Assembly: GCA_000328365.1 (NCBI GenBank)
Contig: KB297743.1
Location: 77,384-141,383 of the forward strand
Direction: 5' to 3'
DNA length: 64,000 bases
Source: Capitella teleta
Taxonomy: Eukaryota > Annelida > Polychaeta > Capitellidae
Shown: positions 46,861 through 58,064 of the stretch, piece after piece
Numbering within the stretch: the stretch's first letter is position 1
How the letters are laid out: the number at the start of each line of letters is the position of its first letter
The notes under the pieces: generated by a model
What the model was told of the DNA's origin: nothing
What the model saw: the letters and a program-made list of their open reading frames with translations, nothing else
Database searches by the model: none
Program-made: the position numbers and the translations under genes

Positions 46861-48616
46861 TCACCAATCATCATCAGAATTACTTTCTTCGTCCTTCTGA
46901 GTGCGTCCGAGAATACTCTTATTTTTGGGGTCTTCAGATCCTTTGACTTTGATCACACCTGAGGATAAGAGAAAACATTGTTCATTGCATTTATTGAAGA
47001 CTGAACAACCAAGATAACCAACCTGATGCACTGAGGCGGTGTTCAAGAACAGACACAGGGAATGAGTCAGTATTTCCAAGGTCATCAAAGCCAACGATTC
47101 TAAAAATAAATTTGTAAGTTAAAGAATACTAGCAGTCACTTCAGCATTGAGTATAGTCACAGCGTAGCCTGGTGTGTTACGATAGCAAAGGAAATCAGAT
47201 TGATAGGGATTGCATATTGCAAGGTGTGACCTGTATATATTATGTTGCAATTACCTGTCCACTACGACTCCTTTGTTGAAGCACACAACCGCCGGTAAAA
47301 CACGGATCTTTAGTTTATCAACAAAGAATTTTGCTTTCGTGACATTGATTTTTGCAAACTTTGTCTCGAAATACTTTTCTGCTAGTACCTGGAAATAAAG
47401 AAAGAAAATCAGAGAAGATAATTTTTTTTATTTTTCACAATACCTTCAAGTGAGTGTCCATAATAGCACATCTCCGAAAGTCATCATGGAAGAAATGCAC
47501 AACGCATTTATCTTCACTTGTTGTTACAGCGAGGAAGTTCTTTTCTTCCTCAATTTCTCTGGAGCGACATAAATTTATTAAAATTCCTTCAGATCAGCTC
47601 AAATTCATGTTAGTGGCGAAGGATAATACCGTATTGTCTCGGTTACAATCACACTCCCTATTACAACCCCACCCCACTTTTTACAAACCAGGTATTGATT
47701 AACTCCCTTACACCCCACTTGCACCAAGGTATTTTAGCAGCAATCACAGTGCTTGCTCTCTCCATTCAACTGTAAGTTGAAAGTACAGAGCAAGCATATT
47801 AAGGCAGAGTCAGTTTGTTACGTTGTTCGGCCTAAATTGAGGGGAAGTTTCAAAAGGCTTGCACACGTCACACAGACAGCTCACTGCTTGTTGATTTCAC
47901 AATTTCACGAAGAGGCGCATTCCTTATCAGTGCAGGAATTTTTTCCCTCCACTACATGAGGCAAAAATTACACCCAGTAAGCCCAGAAGATGCAATGTAC
48001 ATGAAATGCAATAACTACATTGTACTCTATCAACAACCATGATTTGGAAACGTACAAACCCATTTTGCATTTGATGCTCAGCGTTGCCTCAGCTTGGCGT
48101 GCTATGTTGGTCATTAGTTATATAACTTATATTAATAGAGCTACAGTGTTTAAACTTTAAAGCAATTGTGCATATCACTGCCGCTGACGACGTACACGGT
48201 ATATAAAATCCCAAGCATTGAACCATAAATACTCCTTCAGATTACTTGCGTTTTTCATAGGACTGTCACCTGACGCAATGCGAGTTCTTTTAGCTACGTA
48301 AACTGTTGTTTTAAGCATTACATAACTAAAGCACCTCCCGCGGGCGATGTTTGTGGAGTGGGGTTGTATTGGGAATCAGGCTGACATGCTCTCAGCCTCT
48401 GCCTTAACACACTGCGGATGTAACCGGGACAATAAGGACATTATACGGTAATACCCGATCAAGGAAGAATAATTATAATTAGGTAACACACGTGTATTGT
48501 CCATGCTGTTTATCTGCAAACTCGTGGAAGTTCTTGGCTTGTCGTTTAAACTCTGCCAAACGAGCTTCTCTGATGTGAGCTGGTATTTCTCCACATTCTA
48601 ACTCATCCAGCAATTG
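46861..48616 (-). CDS. TXNDC9: thioredoxin domain-containing protein 9 (phosducin-like), 5' end missing
   Basis: TXNDC9 (APACD/PhLP3-like) binds the CCT chaperonin and modulates tubulin and actin folding. Minus-strand exons: 48492-48616, 47444-47558, 47255-47388, 47023-47099 and 46861-46958, in phase, about 182 residues visible. Blocks in order: a helical segment (QLLDELECGEIPAHIREARL), KQHGQYTEIEEEKNFLAV, DKCVVHFFHDDFRRCAIMDTH, KYFETKFAKINVTKAKFFVD, KLKIRVLPAVVCFNKGV, GFDDLGNTDSF and the acidic tail ending ESNSDDDW. The thioredoxin CXXC is absent, as in the family. The first visible exon starts after an acceptor (TTTGTAG), so one or more 5' exons are missing; human TXNDC9 has about 45 residues more. 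I could not find them upstream, where a MITE pair and an N gap intervene. A TIR element (47626-48452) sits in the first visible intron. Confidence 0.9.
47626..48452. mobile_element. TIR element (family C) in a TXNDC9 intron
   Basis: It starts ATACCGTATTGTCTCGGTTA and ends in an inverse copy near 48415-48452 (TAACCGGGACAATAAGG, a small insertion, then ATACGGTAAT). It is collinear with the copy at 35095-35917 and lies between TXNDC9 exons ending at 48492 and starting at 47558. No coding capacity. Confidence 0.75.
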
Positions 48617-48707
48617 CTACAAATAGAAAATAAAAATAAAATTTATACACAAGAACGGCAAGATAAGTAAATACACTTCATTAACACTGATTCAAGATTT
48701 GTATTAA

Positions 48708-49213
48708 AGGGAGGGAGAACTGGTTAAAAATGGACTTTGAGTCGTTATTTGATGCACCAAAGATGATTCCTATGCCTGGCCCACACAAGAAATATCATCG
48801 CTAACGATTTTGCGGGAGATATATTGCTAACTAGGCGTGACGTCAGCAGCTGTGATGAAACACCGAGTTCCCCATCTTTTACAATGGGCCTCGTCATATC
48901 AGCGTGTCCTGCGACTAAACCCTTGGATATTTTTTTATTTTCTTTTCGGAAATAGATAGAATAATCATTTTGCCACCAGTCAGGCGCAAAAAAAAAATAT
49001 TTTTCGCTATTTTTCTTATTTTAACAAGCAATTTTCTAGGACACCTACCACGTTTCTCATCCTGAAACAGTAAAAAGGTCAGCCAGAGTGCACCACGCAT
49101 GCGCTTTCGTTTCGTAAACAACAAATATGTCCTTTTATGGCGATGATGCTCTGCTCTGATTGGCTGAAATCGATAGCTTCACGAGGGCAACGGGACCAAT
49201 CAGCCATCAGCCT
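48708..49213. mobile_element. TTAA-flanked MITE, second copy, reverse orientation, incomplete
   Basis: This is the inverse complement of about 15310-15825 of the nested MITE at 15.1-15.8 kb. It starts with AGGGAGGGAGAACTGG after TTAA (48704-48707). The match stops at about 49213 (CATCAGCC), so the far end is absent and is replaced by a forward piece of the same family. Confidence 0.8.
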
Positions 49214-49239
49214 TAAGGTGTCTTAAGGTCAGGTATTAA

Positions 49240-49404
49240 AGGGATGGGGAACTAAATTTTAAGTGATGTTCTATTGACTCATAGCACCAATTGATAGCAT
49301 TCCGTGCCAAGAACACCCTGCCTGGATGCAAGCGTAAGGAAATAATGCATTCCGAATATCGGGGTTAGCATTGCGCCTATGGGAGAATGGCTTCCATTGC
49401 GAAG
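49240..49404. mobile_element. TTAA-flanked MITE, forward piece ending at the N gap
   Basis: It matches 15123-15285 of the family's first copy, in forward orientation, starting AGGGATGGGGAACT after TTAA (49236-49239). It runs directly into the N gap. With the reverse piece at 48708-49213 it makes a head-to-head arrangement with about 26 bp between them. Confidence 0.8.
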
Positions 49405-49454
49405 NNNNNNNNNNNNNNNNNNNNNNNNNNNNNNNNNNNNNNNNNNNNNNNNNN
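49405..49454. other. assembly gap (Ns)
   Basis: A run of about 50 N, inside a MITE copy. Real length is unknown. Confidence 0.99.
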
Positions 49455-49931
49455 GATTAATCAAATAATTTTCAAAAGCAAATATATTTTCTTTACGAGA
49501 TATTTAGGTCAGCCATTATGGTACACCAAACGCGAATCTGCAAATCATTTCACCACACGTCATGACTATGAGCATCAGAAATGAGGAAATATTGACCATT
49601 TTCAAACCAAAATTTACTTCTATCAGTAATGGTGATATTTTTCTGTGTTGCGAATCGGGAATCGGAATTGAATCATATTATTATATAATTTTTTATGTTT
49701 TATTTATCTCAATATGTCTCAGTTGTTATGCAAGTAGTTGCATTGACATTTACACAGTGTACTCCTAGCATATACATCTTACTAAATCCAGAGTGTTAAT
49801 TAATTAGCTCCAATTTCAAGGTCGTGATGGTAATTAACGCAATTAATGGCACAAATTATTGTTTTACTTTATTTTTAATTTTTTTTTTTAATTACACCCT
49901 CTTATACCAATATTTTTTTTACGGAAATAAG

Positions 49932-50161
<230 letters not shown>

Positions 50162-50360
50162 GAAAAATTAGTACACGATCTATGGAAAAAAAACCTAACA
50201 TAGAAAAATTAGTACCCGATCTACTGATAAAATTTGTTCTGGGACAGAGGCAATAAGTGTGTATGTGCTTATTTCCATAACAAATATTGGTATAAGGGGG
50301 TATAGTTGCTGTTGTCCCAGAACCCCATTTTATATACTACTGCAATTGTACGTGATATTG

Positions 50361-50700
50361 GGGGCACCGAATAGCACAGTGGGTTAAACCACTGTCTGTA
50401 ATTCTATGCCGACCGTGGGGGTCGAGGTCCCGGGTTCGTGACCCGATCAGGCCACAGGCGATATGATTGTGAATTATAATTGTAATCCGTTATAATTGTA
50501 ATTCTTCGGTGACTCCGCAGTGCTGCCCAACTGTGTAACAAGGCCGGGCGCTGTGTACTGTCTATGGTGGTATGCAGGATAAAGAACCCTTGGGATTTAT
50601 CGATCAGAGTAGGGGGAAACCCCGGTCCCGGGCCTTCTGTTCTGGCACCCGTATCACCCAAATGGGTTGGGTGGAGCCGTAAAACCCCATCACGCATCAC
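50361..50700 (+). mobile_element. tRNA-derived SINE (family 1), full-length copy
   Basis: Starts GGGGCACCGAATAGCACAGT, with A-box-like TAGCACAGTGGG and, about 55 bases later, B-box-like GGGTTCGTGACCC. The non-tRNA body of about 240 bp ends in a tail of CATCACG/CATCACGCAT repeats. Matching copies are the gypsy-split one at 25.58-30.50 kb and the fragment at 2057-2146. It is transcribed by RNA polymerase III if active; no coding capacity. Confidence 0.85.
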
Positions 50701-52200
50701 GCATGCGATGTGCCTTTAAAGGGACCTGGGAGCAGAACCAGCTCTGTAACACGCAGGCGCACTTTAATAAATTATTATTATATTCAATTGTGTTTCCATC
50801 GTAATTATTGAATGAAAAGTATCCAGTCATGAATGAAATAACGTGAATCAACGCAATCCACTTCTCTTATAAACCACTCCACGTAGCAGCGCGTAATTTG
50901 GCGGCCTCAGTTGACTCAAAATGAAATTGTTGTCGGAGGATTAGCCCTGACATAGAAAACTCTTTTGGAGTTATGCGAGTGGGTCACTTATTCAGCTTTG
51001 TCTAAAAAAAACAACGGAAAATGCTCAAAAAGTGGACACAGTACCACACAATAAAAATAAATGTAAAGCTTCTTAGATCATTTTAAATTTTCCATTGATT
51101 ACATTTACAATATTTACAAAATTAACATATAATATTAGGGCAAACAACTTATTTTAGGGTTTTAAACACACCAGTTTAGCCGCAAGTTACCTTCTGTTCT
51201 TTCACAGGATTTGCGAGTACAAATATATTTAATTATGAAATGTAATAATTCCCTGATCGAAGTATTGGTCAGGGAATTGATTTGATCGCTCCAGTGATAT
51301 ATTTTAAGTGATCCTTCACTTGTTCCCTTTGAAATTTGAAATATGCATGACATGATATGATGATATGTCATTATGATTATCATTATCACTAAATCATTAT
51401 GTGCGTGTTTTCTAGTTCCAGATTTTAGGTGGAGGGTTATTCAAGGCAATTTTATATTGAATTAATTCACGTGTGTTTTAATAATTATCTCCAAGTAACT
51501 GTTGTTGTAATAGCAGATTGAAAAATGTGACGCATTTGAAAGAAATATATAATTTGTTGAAAAAGCAATAAACGTAGCAACGATACAACACGTCCAAATA
51601 ACGCTACGCGTCCAAATGATATGACTTTTCACAAGGAGATAGCTAAGCACCATCCCATACTTACCAGGTCAGCCTTATAACGATCAGCTATTTAAATATA
51701 CTGGATTCATCCTGTTCGCCAACTATCTCCGAAGATTCCGATTGTCCGTATTTTATTCGTTATATTTATTCGTTTCGGGATTATGAATTGAACGCCGATA
51801 TTTGCTGTTTTATGGGACTCGTTGATTATTAAATTTAATTATTTCAGAAGCGACGTCTTCAAGTAATCATAACGCACATTGTAAAGTTTATTCCGTGGTT
51901 TTGACTTTGGTCATAACATCGATTTGCATTTTCATTTTCTTCACTTCGCCTTCGGCTTGGCAGCTTCCTTTGATGATCGGGATGTTTTCCTGGTTCACAA
52001 GCGTGCCTGAACTATAATGCTCTAGGTAAAGAAGCTCGACCAAAGTTCTATTATTATTGGGACAATTTAAATCATCAGATTACTCTTGAATCTTGTATTC
52101 TGTAATTACTGTTGTTTTTTTTTTTTTAAGGCAAGCGCTTGGCGTCCGGCCCGGCCAAGTTACAATTTTTATTTTTATTTTTTTTTAAATTACTAAATAA
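50701..52200. other. unassigned stretch
   Basis: No gene is recognised. The missing TXNDC9 5' exons (minus strand) and the leader exon of the zinc-finger gene (plus strand) are expected somewhere here. A T-run lies at 52113-52128. Confidence 0.35.
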
Positions 52201-52328
52201 ATTAACCTACTGTATTGCAGCAGCAGCGATTCACAGCCGGGTAAGGAGACCGCAATTTGGTCTCGGCCTCAGCAAATGAAACATTGAAGGCAGCGTACTA
52301 CCTGTGCTACTGACTGTTAGGTGACGCC

Positions 52329-53117
52329 ATGATGGTACCTATGAAGGAGGCCGAGAAGAAGGAAGCAGCAGCTGATAAGAAGCTGGTATGCACTCCATTG
52401 TTGCCGATTCAGCCAAAGCCGATCACAATCAACTTCAGCAACAGCTGCTTTGCTCTGCAGCCATGTTCATCCTCTGGTCCTACAATCCTTATACCTTTGC
52501 ACCAGCAGCTCACAAACAGTGGGGCATTCACCCTCATGCCTGCTAACATTCAGATCCAACCCGCTATTGCCCCTACCATAACATCCACTGCCACACCTCC
52601 CACCCCCGTAGTAACGCCAGCAATCAAAAGCAAAGAAATCATACCTAACATTACTGGACTTGAGAAATATGTTGATGGAACTGAAGCGGATATTCCTCAG
52701 CTGTGGTGTTACAAGGAAGAAGATCCATGCATCCCTCAAGACTGCGTGGACCTCAGTCAGTTAGTGGCCATCAAGTCAACAAAGGACGAATCCCTCAGCT
52801 GTGATGCCCCCAGTGTTGACCCTGATTCTCTGCTTTGTGAGGAGAATCTGAAGAGAAAGCGAAAGAAATGTATGCACCCTGAGATGGCTGCCAAGATCGC
52901 CAAAGCAGATGTGAAAACAATTCTTGATATCGTTGTGCAGCAGAATCAACTCTTCTGGTGTGAACACTGCGATATATATTTTCCAACGTACAGCACTTTT
53001 ATTCTGCACAAAGGCTGTCATTCCAATGAGGAACAGTTTCAATGCCACTTCTGTGGGACAGTGTTTTTTGACAAGCATGAATTCCTCGCCCACTTCATGC
53101 AGTGTGCTCATGACTGA
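52329..53117 (+). CDS. protein with C-terminal Ikaros-type zinc-finger pair
   Basis: A 262-residue protein of unknown function. The first 170 residues are low in charge and rich in Pro, Thr and Ile (TSTATPPTPVVTPAI), like a disordered transcription-factor region. A basic patch KRKRKK at 175-180 could be a nuclear signal. Residues 209-261 hold two C2H2 fingers: C211, C214, H227, H231, then C239, C242, H255, H261, spaced C-x2-C-x12-H-x3-H and C-x2-C-x12-H-x5-H. The spacing and words such as CEHC, ILHKGCH, F-C-x2-CG and EF--H match the dimerisation fingers at the end of Ikaros, Pegasus, TRPS1 and Hunchback. No DNA-binding fingers precede them. The ATG at 52329 is the first of a long open frame; an acceptor (GTATTGCAG) at 52219 implies a leader exon. 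It may form dimers with Ikaros-type factors; that role is inference. Confidence 0.8.
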   Translation: MMVPMKEAEKKEAAADKKLVCTPLLPIQPKPITINFSNSCFALQPCSSSGPTILIPLHQQLTNSGAFTLMPANIQIQPAIAPTITSTATPPTPVVTPAIKSKEIIPNITGLEKYVDGTEADIPQLWCYKEEDPCIPQDCVDLSQLVAIKSTKDESLSCDAPSVDPDSLLCEENLKRKRKKCMHPEMAAKIAKADVKTILDIVVQQNQLFWCEHCDIYFPTYSTFILHKGCHSNEEQFQCHFCGTVFFDKHEFLAHFMQCAHD

Positions 53118-54100
53118 TCTTTCTAGTACTGGATTGTTGTGGTGAACAGAATTTTGTTTTCTGTTGTTTCAACCTGTGAGAATGCTCCTGGAAAATAAGT
53201 GCAATATGAAAATTTTAGCCACTCAAAATGTCTCCATTTAAATCAAATCTGTGTTCATTAAGACTTTTTCATTCAAAATGTTTTGGTTCTTAAATTAAGA
53301 TGAATTTATGTCCTGTGGTTGTAACTTGTTAGTGTGCACAACATAAATATCTGTTTTATTTATTTATTTTAAGGTTTTATTTCATGTGTTGAATATTTGA
53401 TTGTTAAAAATGTATGTCAAATTCCAATTTTGTTGTTGTTCATATATGTGATCACACATACCGAAAATGAGTTGCTTGTCACAGATTCTGAAGCTTGCGT
53501 AGCAGTGTAAAAACTGGGCTGAGGTCAAATTTTGTGATTTTTTTTTTCTGGATCAAGATATATTCATCAAGATCTTAGCTATCAATTAAACCAGTCATTG
53601 AATACAAATACAATATTACAGTATAATTTTTTTGATCTGTCGAATTTCCAGGGACTGTCGAAATGACTAATAGCCTTCGAGATATAGTAACATGGATCAA
53701 GCATGGAACAAAAACCCCCTAATGCATACTACCATAGCGCATCAATCCTGTGCTATGGTTACCATGCTTACATCAGTTACATGCCATTAAGGGTGATGCA
53801 ATAGTCTTTGTAGTCATGATGATGAGTGTAGGTGCAGATCAAATGATGACCCCACACTACCCTCCAATCATTATTATACATTGTACCAAGTATCCACTCC
53901 CCCTTCCTTTGAAGTCTTGTGTGCCTTTCATATTTTCTCTGATATTGCCGATTTAAAGAGATCACAAACGCTTTGTAGATATTTTCTATAATCGTTGCGC
54001 GGACCTCTGATTGTTTTGAACTAGTAACTGATGATAAAGGATGCACCCCAAAGGTCCTAGATAAATCAAATTTCAGAGGTTTAAAATCTCATTTTTTTTT
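53118..54100. other. 3' flank of the zinc-finger gene; nothing else seen
   Basis: Probable 3' UTR followed by AT-rich sequence. No recognised coding region or element. Confidence 0.35.
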
Positions 54101-54108
54101 TTTTTTTT

Positions 54109-57085
54109 CAGGGTTCCCACACCTTCCTGGTCATAAAAATACATTACTTTTCCATGACGCACTTACAAATTTCCATGATCGTTTTTGTGAACACATTTTA
54201 GTCAGATTGCATTACTAGCCTGAAAACACCGTCTGTAGTAGATCACGGAGCCGCTGCCAATATGTACTATCCGCCGCCAATTGGACGTTTAGCCTGCCGT
54301 CGGCCAGCCGCTATCAGCCGATTACGTCAACAGCGGCTCCATATATTTTACATTCAGTATTGTAAGAAGTTATCATTTGTACAAGTCTTTATTGTGTTTA
54401 TGGTATTTTCTATATACTTACCATCTGAGCTATCTGTGGAAGTAGATTTTATTCAGTTTACTTCATTAAAATTAATTTAAGGATTTATGCCATACTTTAG
54501 GCATGCCATTGCCTGTAGATATACATGTATGAGGGTTGTCCCAAAATATATCGGACTGACATATAGGATGTGCAGTATACTAGTACGTACTAGGGTTAAT
54601 GTAAAATATTCCTTCACGAGGACTAGATCACTTGTCACTATGGCTACATGTATATTACATGTACTGGTATGTACCTGGCATTAAGCCTAACACTATTTTA
54701 ATTGATTGTTCTTTAACTATTATAACTCACAGCACTGCCGAACCCTCATTTCAGAATTCGGAGGCCAAAAATAATTTGTATTGGCCTCTCATAACACTTG
54801 GTTCATTACACTGTTTGTCTACATGTATTGCTTTTGTTGGTCTGAAAAATGAGTGAATTTCTGTTAATTTTCCTGCAATTGTTAGTGTTCCAAATTAAGT
54901 CCATTGACGAGATATCGTCATATCGCTCTTTTATATGCTCTAAACCTGACCTGAAGTCTCAGATACTAATTAGGTGTTGTAAATTTATGAAGAAATCTTT
55001 AATGTCTGAAAACCCTGTTTTGTCTAAGTTCTGTCTGCATTCCTGCAATAGTCTGTCTGACTTTGGAATAACTTTCAAAGAGATTTTGGCCAAATTGAAG
55101 ATGAACGTAGAAACATTTTGCTCAATTGAACTTTCCCCCGTTTTACGTATTTAAAAAAGTGAATGTTGCACACTCCCTGATAGCGAAATTGTTGCTGTTT
55201 GTTTAGCCATAAAAGAACTATGTTATGTAATCGATGGAGATTATTTATGTCCTTTACACTACAAAGAGTGCAAGTCGGCTCTTATGTTGCTATGTGTTGC
55301 GCCTTGACAAGGCATAGGCTAATTCAGTCATTATTATTTATTTATTTTTCTTAACTGTTTCCTTGTTTTATGTTTCTTTTCTGTTTTGTTTTTTTTCTGT
55401 TCTCCCATATATCAAGAAATTGCAAAAGATTATTTGCGAATAAAATGCTATGTATATTAGTTAAGCTATATACATGTAACCCAGAGGTTGCCCAACAATT
55501 GCAAACCGAGACATAAAAACCGCGAATTTCTCCTTCAAGATCCTGCTGCAACAACTTATTCGGTTTGCCATCCTCTTTCATTCTCCAACCTGTTCCTCTA
55601 TTTGCTTCCTCTTCCCGCTTCATATATTATTTGCTTGCCGTAAAAGAGTTAATTAGAATCTTGCTGAATTTGCGTCAGCAGACACAACAAACGAAGTGAT
55701 GATGGTGCTTATGATGTTCATGGTTAAAAATTATGTTTTTTAAGTTTATGAAACGGCCTAAGCCTCTTGAACTTGAGTCAAGCATGAGAATGTAATTGAG
55801 TGGGACATCGTAGGATTTGGAAATCTTCCAATCTCAAAATTACCACAATAGTACATGTACCACATGTAGAGAGTAGTGCATGTTTGTGTCAACTAATGAC
55901 ATCATTATAGGTATAGGATGATATGTATAGCAACCATTGCCAAGCCACTCCAAGCCGCTGCTAGCCGCCGATCACAATCCTGAGCCGATATCTCTGATTG
56001 GTGGAGCGGCTTAAGCAGCTAGCCGATTATTCTTACTGCAGCCAGCCGATTCTGGCTAATTACAATCTGCTCCAGGGTCTAGTCTGTAGTATTAGTAGTA
56101 CCCGGACCCATGACTATGACACAATAATTATTTCCAATAGTAAAAATTTATGAAACGAGAAAGCAAAACTGAGCTACAATTATAAGAGCCCATTGTTATT
56201 GAGGGATTGTAAGACACAGATAAACATAGAAACGCCAGATTTCTCAACAGCCCAAAGTGATAGCACTTATTGCAACTACACCATAGCAAGCGGCAAAGGC
56301 GTGCAGCCACTCTAGGGGGTATGCTCCGCGGCAAAATTGTCTGTTTATACCTTCTAAAACATGCAAATTTATTTACCCCTCAGCATGATTTCAACTCAAA
56401 TAAAATTGTGGGAATGTACAGCTCATGTTAGACTTGTTAGTCAAATAACTCTCAAATTAATAAATTTACTCTTTTAAGTATGTATCAAACACGCTAAAAA
56501 AGTACATAATTATAGTACACTGCAATAGACGAAACTATGCAATACAACTCAGATCACTGCTAAATATGATTGAATCAGATTGATGGCTTTGGTTTGATTG
56601 ATTATCATCACCAGTGTTGGTTGTGGTGTCATCGATCAACTGATCAAATCAACTCTCCTTTATTCGTTCAGCAGCTGAATTGCTTCAGCAGATTGTATAT
56701 GCTTAGTATATAAACCTTTTTAAAAATATCTTCGTCTTCGTCTATATCTATCGCTCTTCCATAAGATATGGCCGGTCCATAATACTCTTGGCTTTTAATT
56801 TGATGTACATGTATCGTAAGGCCACCATGCAAGTGTTGACTTAATCTAAATTGAATAATTCCTTACACCATGCATTATCAAACAAAACAATACAGAGAAA
56901 CAGAGCGGAGTGAGTGGAGCTGCTTGAAACCGCAGAAAACACCCAAAAATTTTCATATTAATTTTTTTTTTTTTTTTTTTCACAGACATGAAAACATGGG
57001 GTTTTCCATGACTTTCCAGGCCTAGAATAAGTCAAAATTAATTTCTATGACATTTACAAGATTTCCAGGATTCGTGGGAGCTCTG
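54109..57085. mobile_element. possible hAT-type element, about 3 kb, without transposase
   Basis: The left end CAGGGTTCCCACACCTTCC and the inverse of the right end, CAGAGCTCCCACGAATCC, resemble the CAGGGTTCCCAC termini of hAT elements. Subterminal TTTCCATGA words occur on both sides. The flanking 8-mers (TTTTTTTT and TTTCTTGT) agree only partly. The interior is AT-rich, with GCCGATT/AGCCGC-rich patches at 54.24-54.35 and 55.94-56.06 kb and a possible LINE 3' end near 54.85-55.35 kb (TTGACAAGGCATAGGC, then an ATT tail). No transposase is seen. Two ends of separate insertions could give the same picture. Confidence 0.45.
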
Positions 57086-57124
57086 TTTCTTGTCGTGTGA
57101 CTTTCTTTTCTTTGAGCCACTCAC

Positions 57125-57400
57125 TCAAATGAACAAATGACTTTCTTGGGGTTGGAGTCGGCTTTGACTCGGGATATCTAGATTATCTAGGCGTAGAATT
57201 AACTGGGATAGCTCTGCTGTCATCTTCTTCTGAGCCTCCTTAAATGAGGCCATGGTCTCTTTAATTTTCAACAGGCTAAGCTGCTCTCCCTTTCGTTCTG
57301 AACTGCACACAATGATTGGGTTGATAGGAGGTAGGAGAAGCAGCTCAGCGAGGCTGACGGCTAACTCGGACAGAGCTTTGGCTGCCACAAGCTATAGTCT
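57125..57400 (-). CDS. unrecognised minus-strand terminal exon candidate
   Basis: An open frame of about 85 residues follows a possible acceptor (GAGACTATAG|CTTGTGGCAGCC, near 57393). It reads AAKALSELAVSLAELLLLPP, then KGEQLSLLKIKETMASFKEA and QKKMTAELSQLILRLDNLDI, and ends QESHLFI. The composition is amphipathic and helical, more like a real protein than the shadow frames nearby. I do not recognise it. Upstream on the same strand lies a LINE fragment, so any earlier exons would be beyond 58.1 kb. It could instead be chance or a LINE-related frame. Confidence 0.3.
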
Positions 57401-57449
57401 CTTGACTTGTCTTGACTTGTTGGGTTTGAATAGTGAGCAAAGCTCTTTA

Positions 57450-58060
57450 ATTTTGACCCTTTGTTAGTTGTTGTTATGTTATTGGATAAGATGGAGTGTG
57501 ATTTTCAATGTTGGCGTAGTTGAATTTTAGAGGGTGGTGTTTGAAAGTTTTGTTAAGGCGAGATTTGAAAAGTAAATGGTGGGAGAGTTGATGGTGTTGT
57601 AAGGCAGTCGAGTAAGTAGTTGTGTTTGTTCTCTATTTGGTCAATTTGTGTCTGTGTCCTCGGGTTGATTTAGTCGGAATGGGGGTAGCATGTCTGGATG
57701 TTTGATGGTGGTCAGTTCGTTGGTAATTTTGTAGGCCTCAATCAAGTCGGTCGATAGTCATCTGTAGGTGCAGGGTTGGCAGGTTGAGTTTTTTTTCAGT
57801 CGTTGGGGGTAGGGCAGGTGACGTATAAGTTGAGTAATATGTTTTTGTGGCTCTCATTTGTATTCTTTCGATGTTATTGATGTGTTTTTTTAGATGTGGT
57901 GTCCAAACAGGGGAGACATATTCAAGGGTGGGGCGAATTTTGGCTTTGTAGAGGGTGAGGAAAGTGTCGTTGTCTAGGTGGCGACATTTGCGTTTGATGG
58001 CATTGAGTGTTCTGGAGGCTTTGTTTGTGATGTTATTAATGTGGTTAACAGGAACAATGA
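57450..58060 (-). mobile_element. LINE 3' fragment, same family as 31.0-31.6 kb
   Basis: The minus strand is closely similar to the plus strand at about 31000-31640, including CGAGGACACAGACACAAATT and the stretch coding for post-RT sequence (TLYKAKIRPTLEY near 57930-57980, VWTPHLKK near 57890-57920). This copy reads more cleanly than the one at 31 kb. It is truncated before the RT catalytic motif, so it is inactive. Confidence 0.8.
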
Positions 58061-58064
58061 GATG

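Noticed and set aside
50361-50450. Possible tRNA gene on the plus strand
   Set aside because: Multiple copies with a shared 240-bp body show it is a SINE head.
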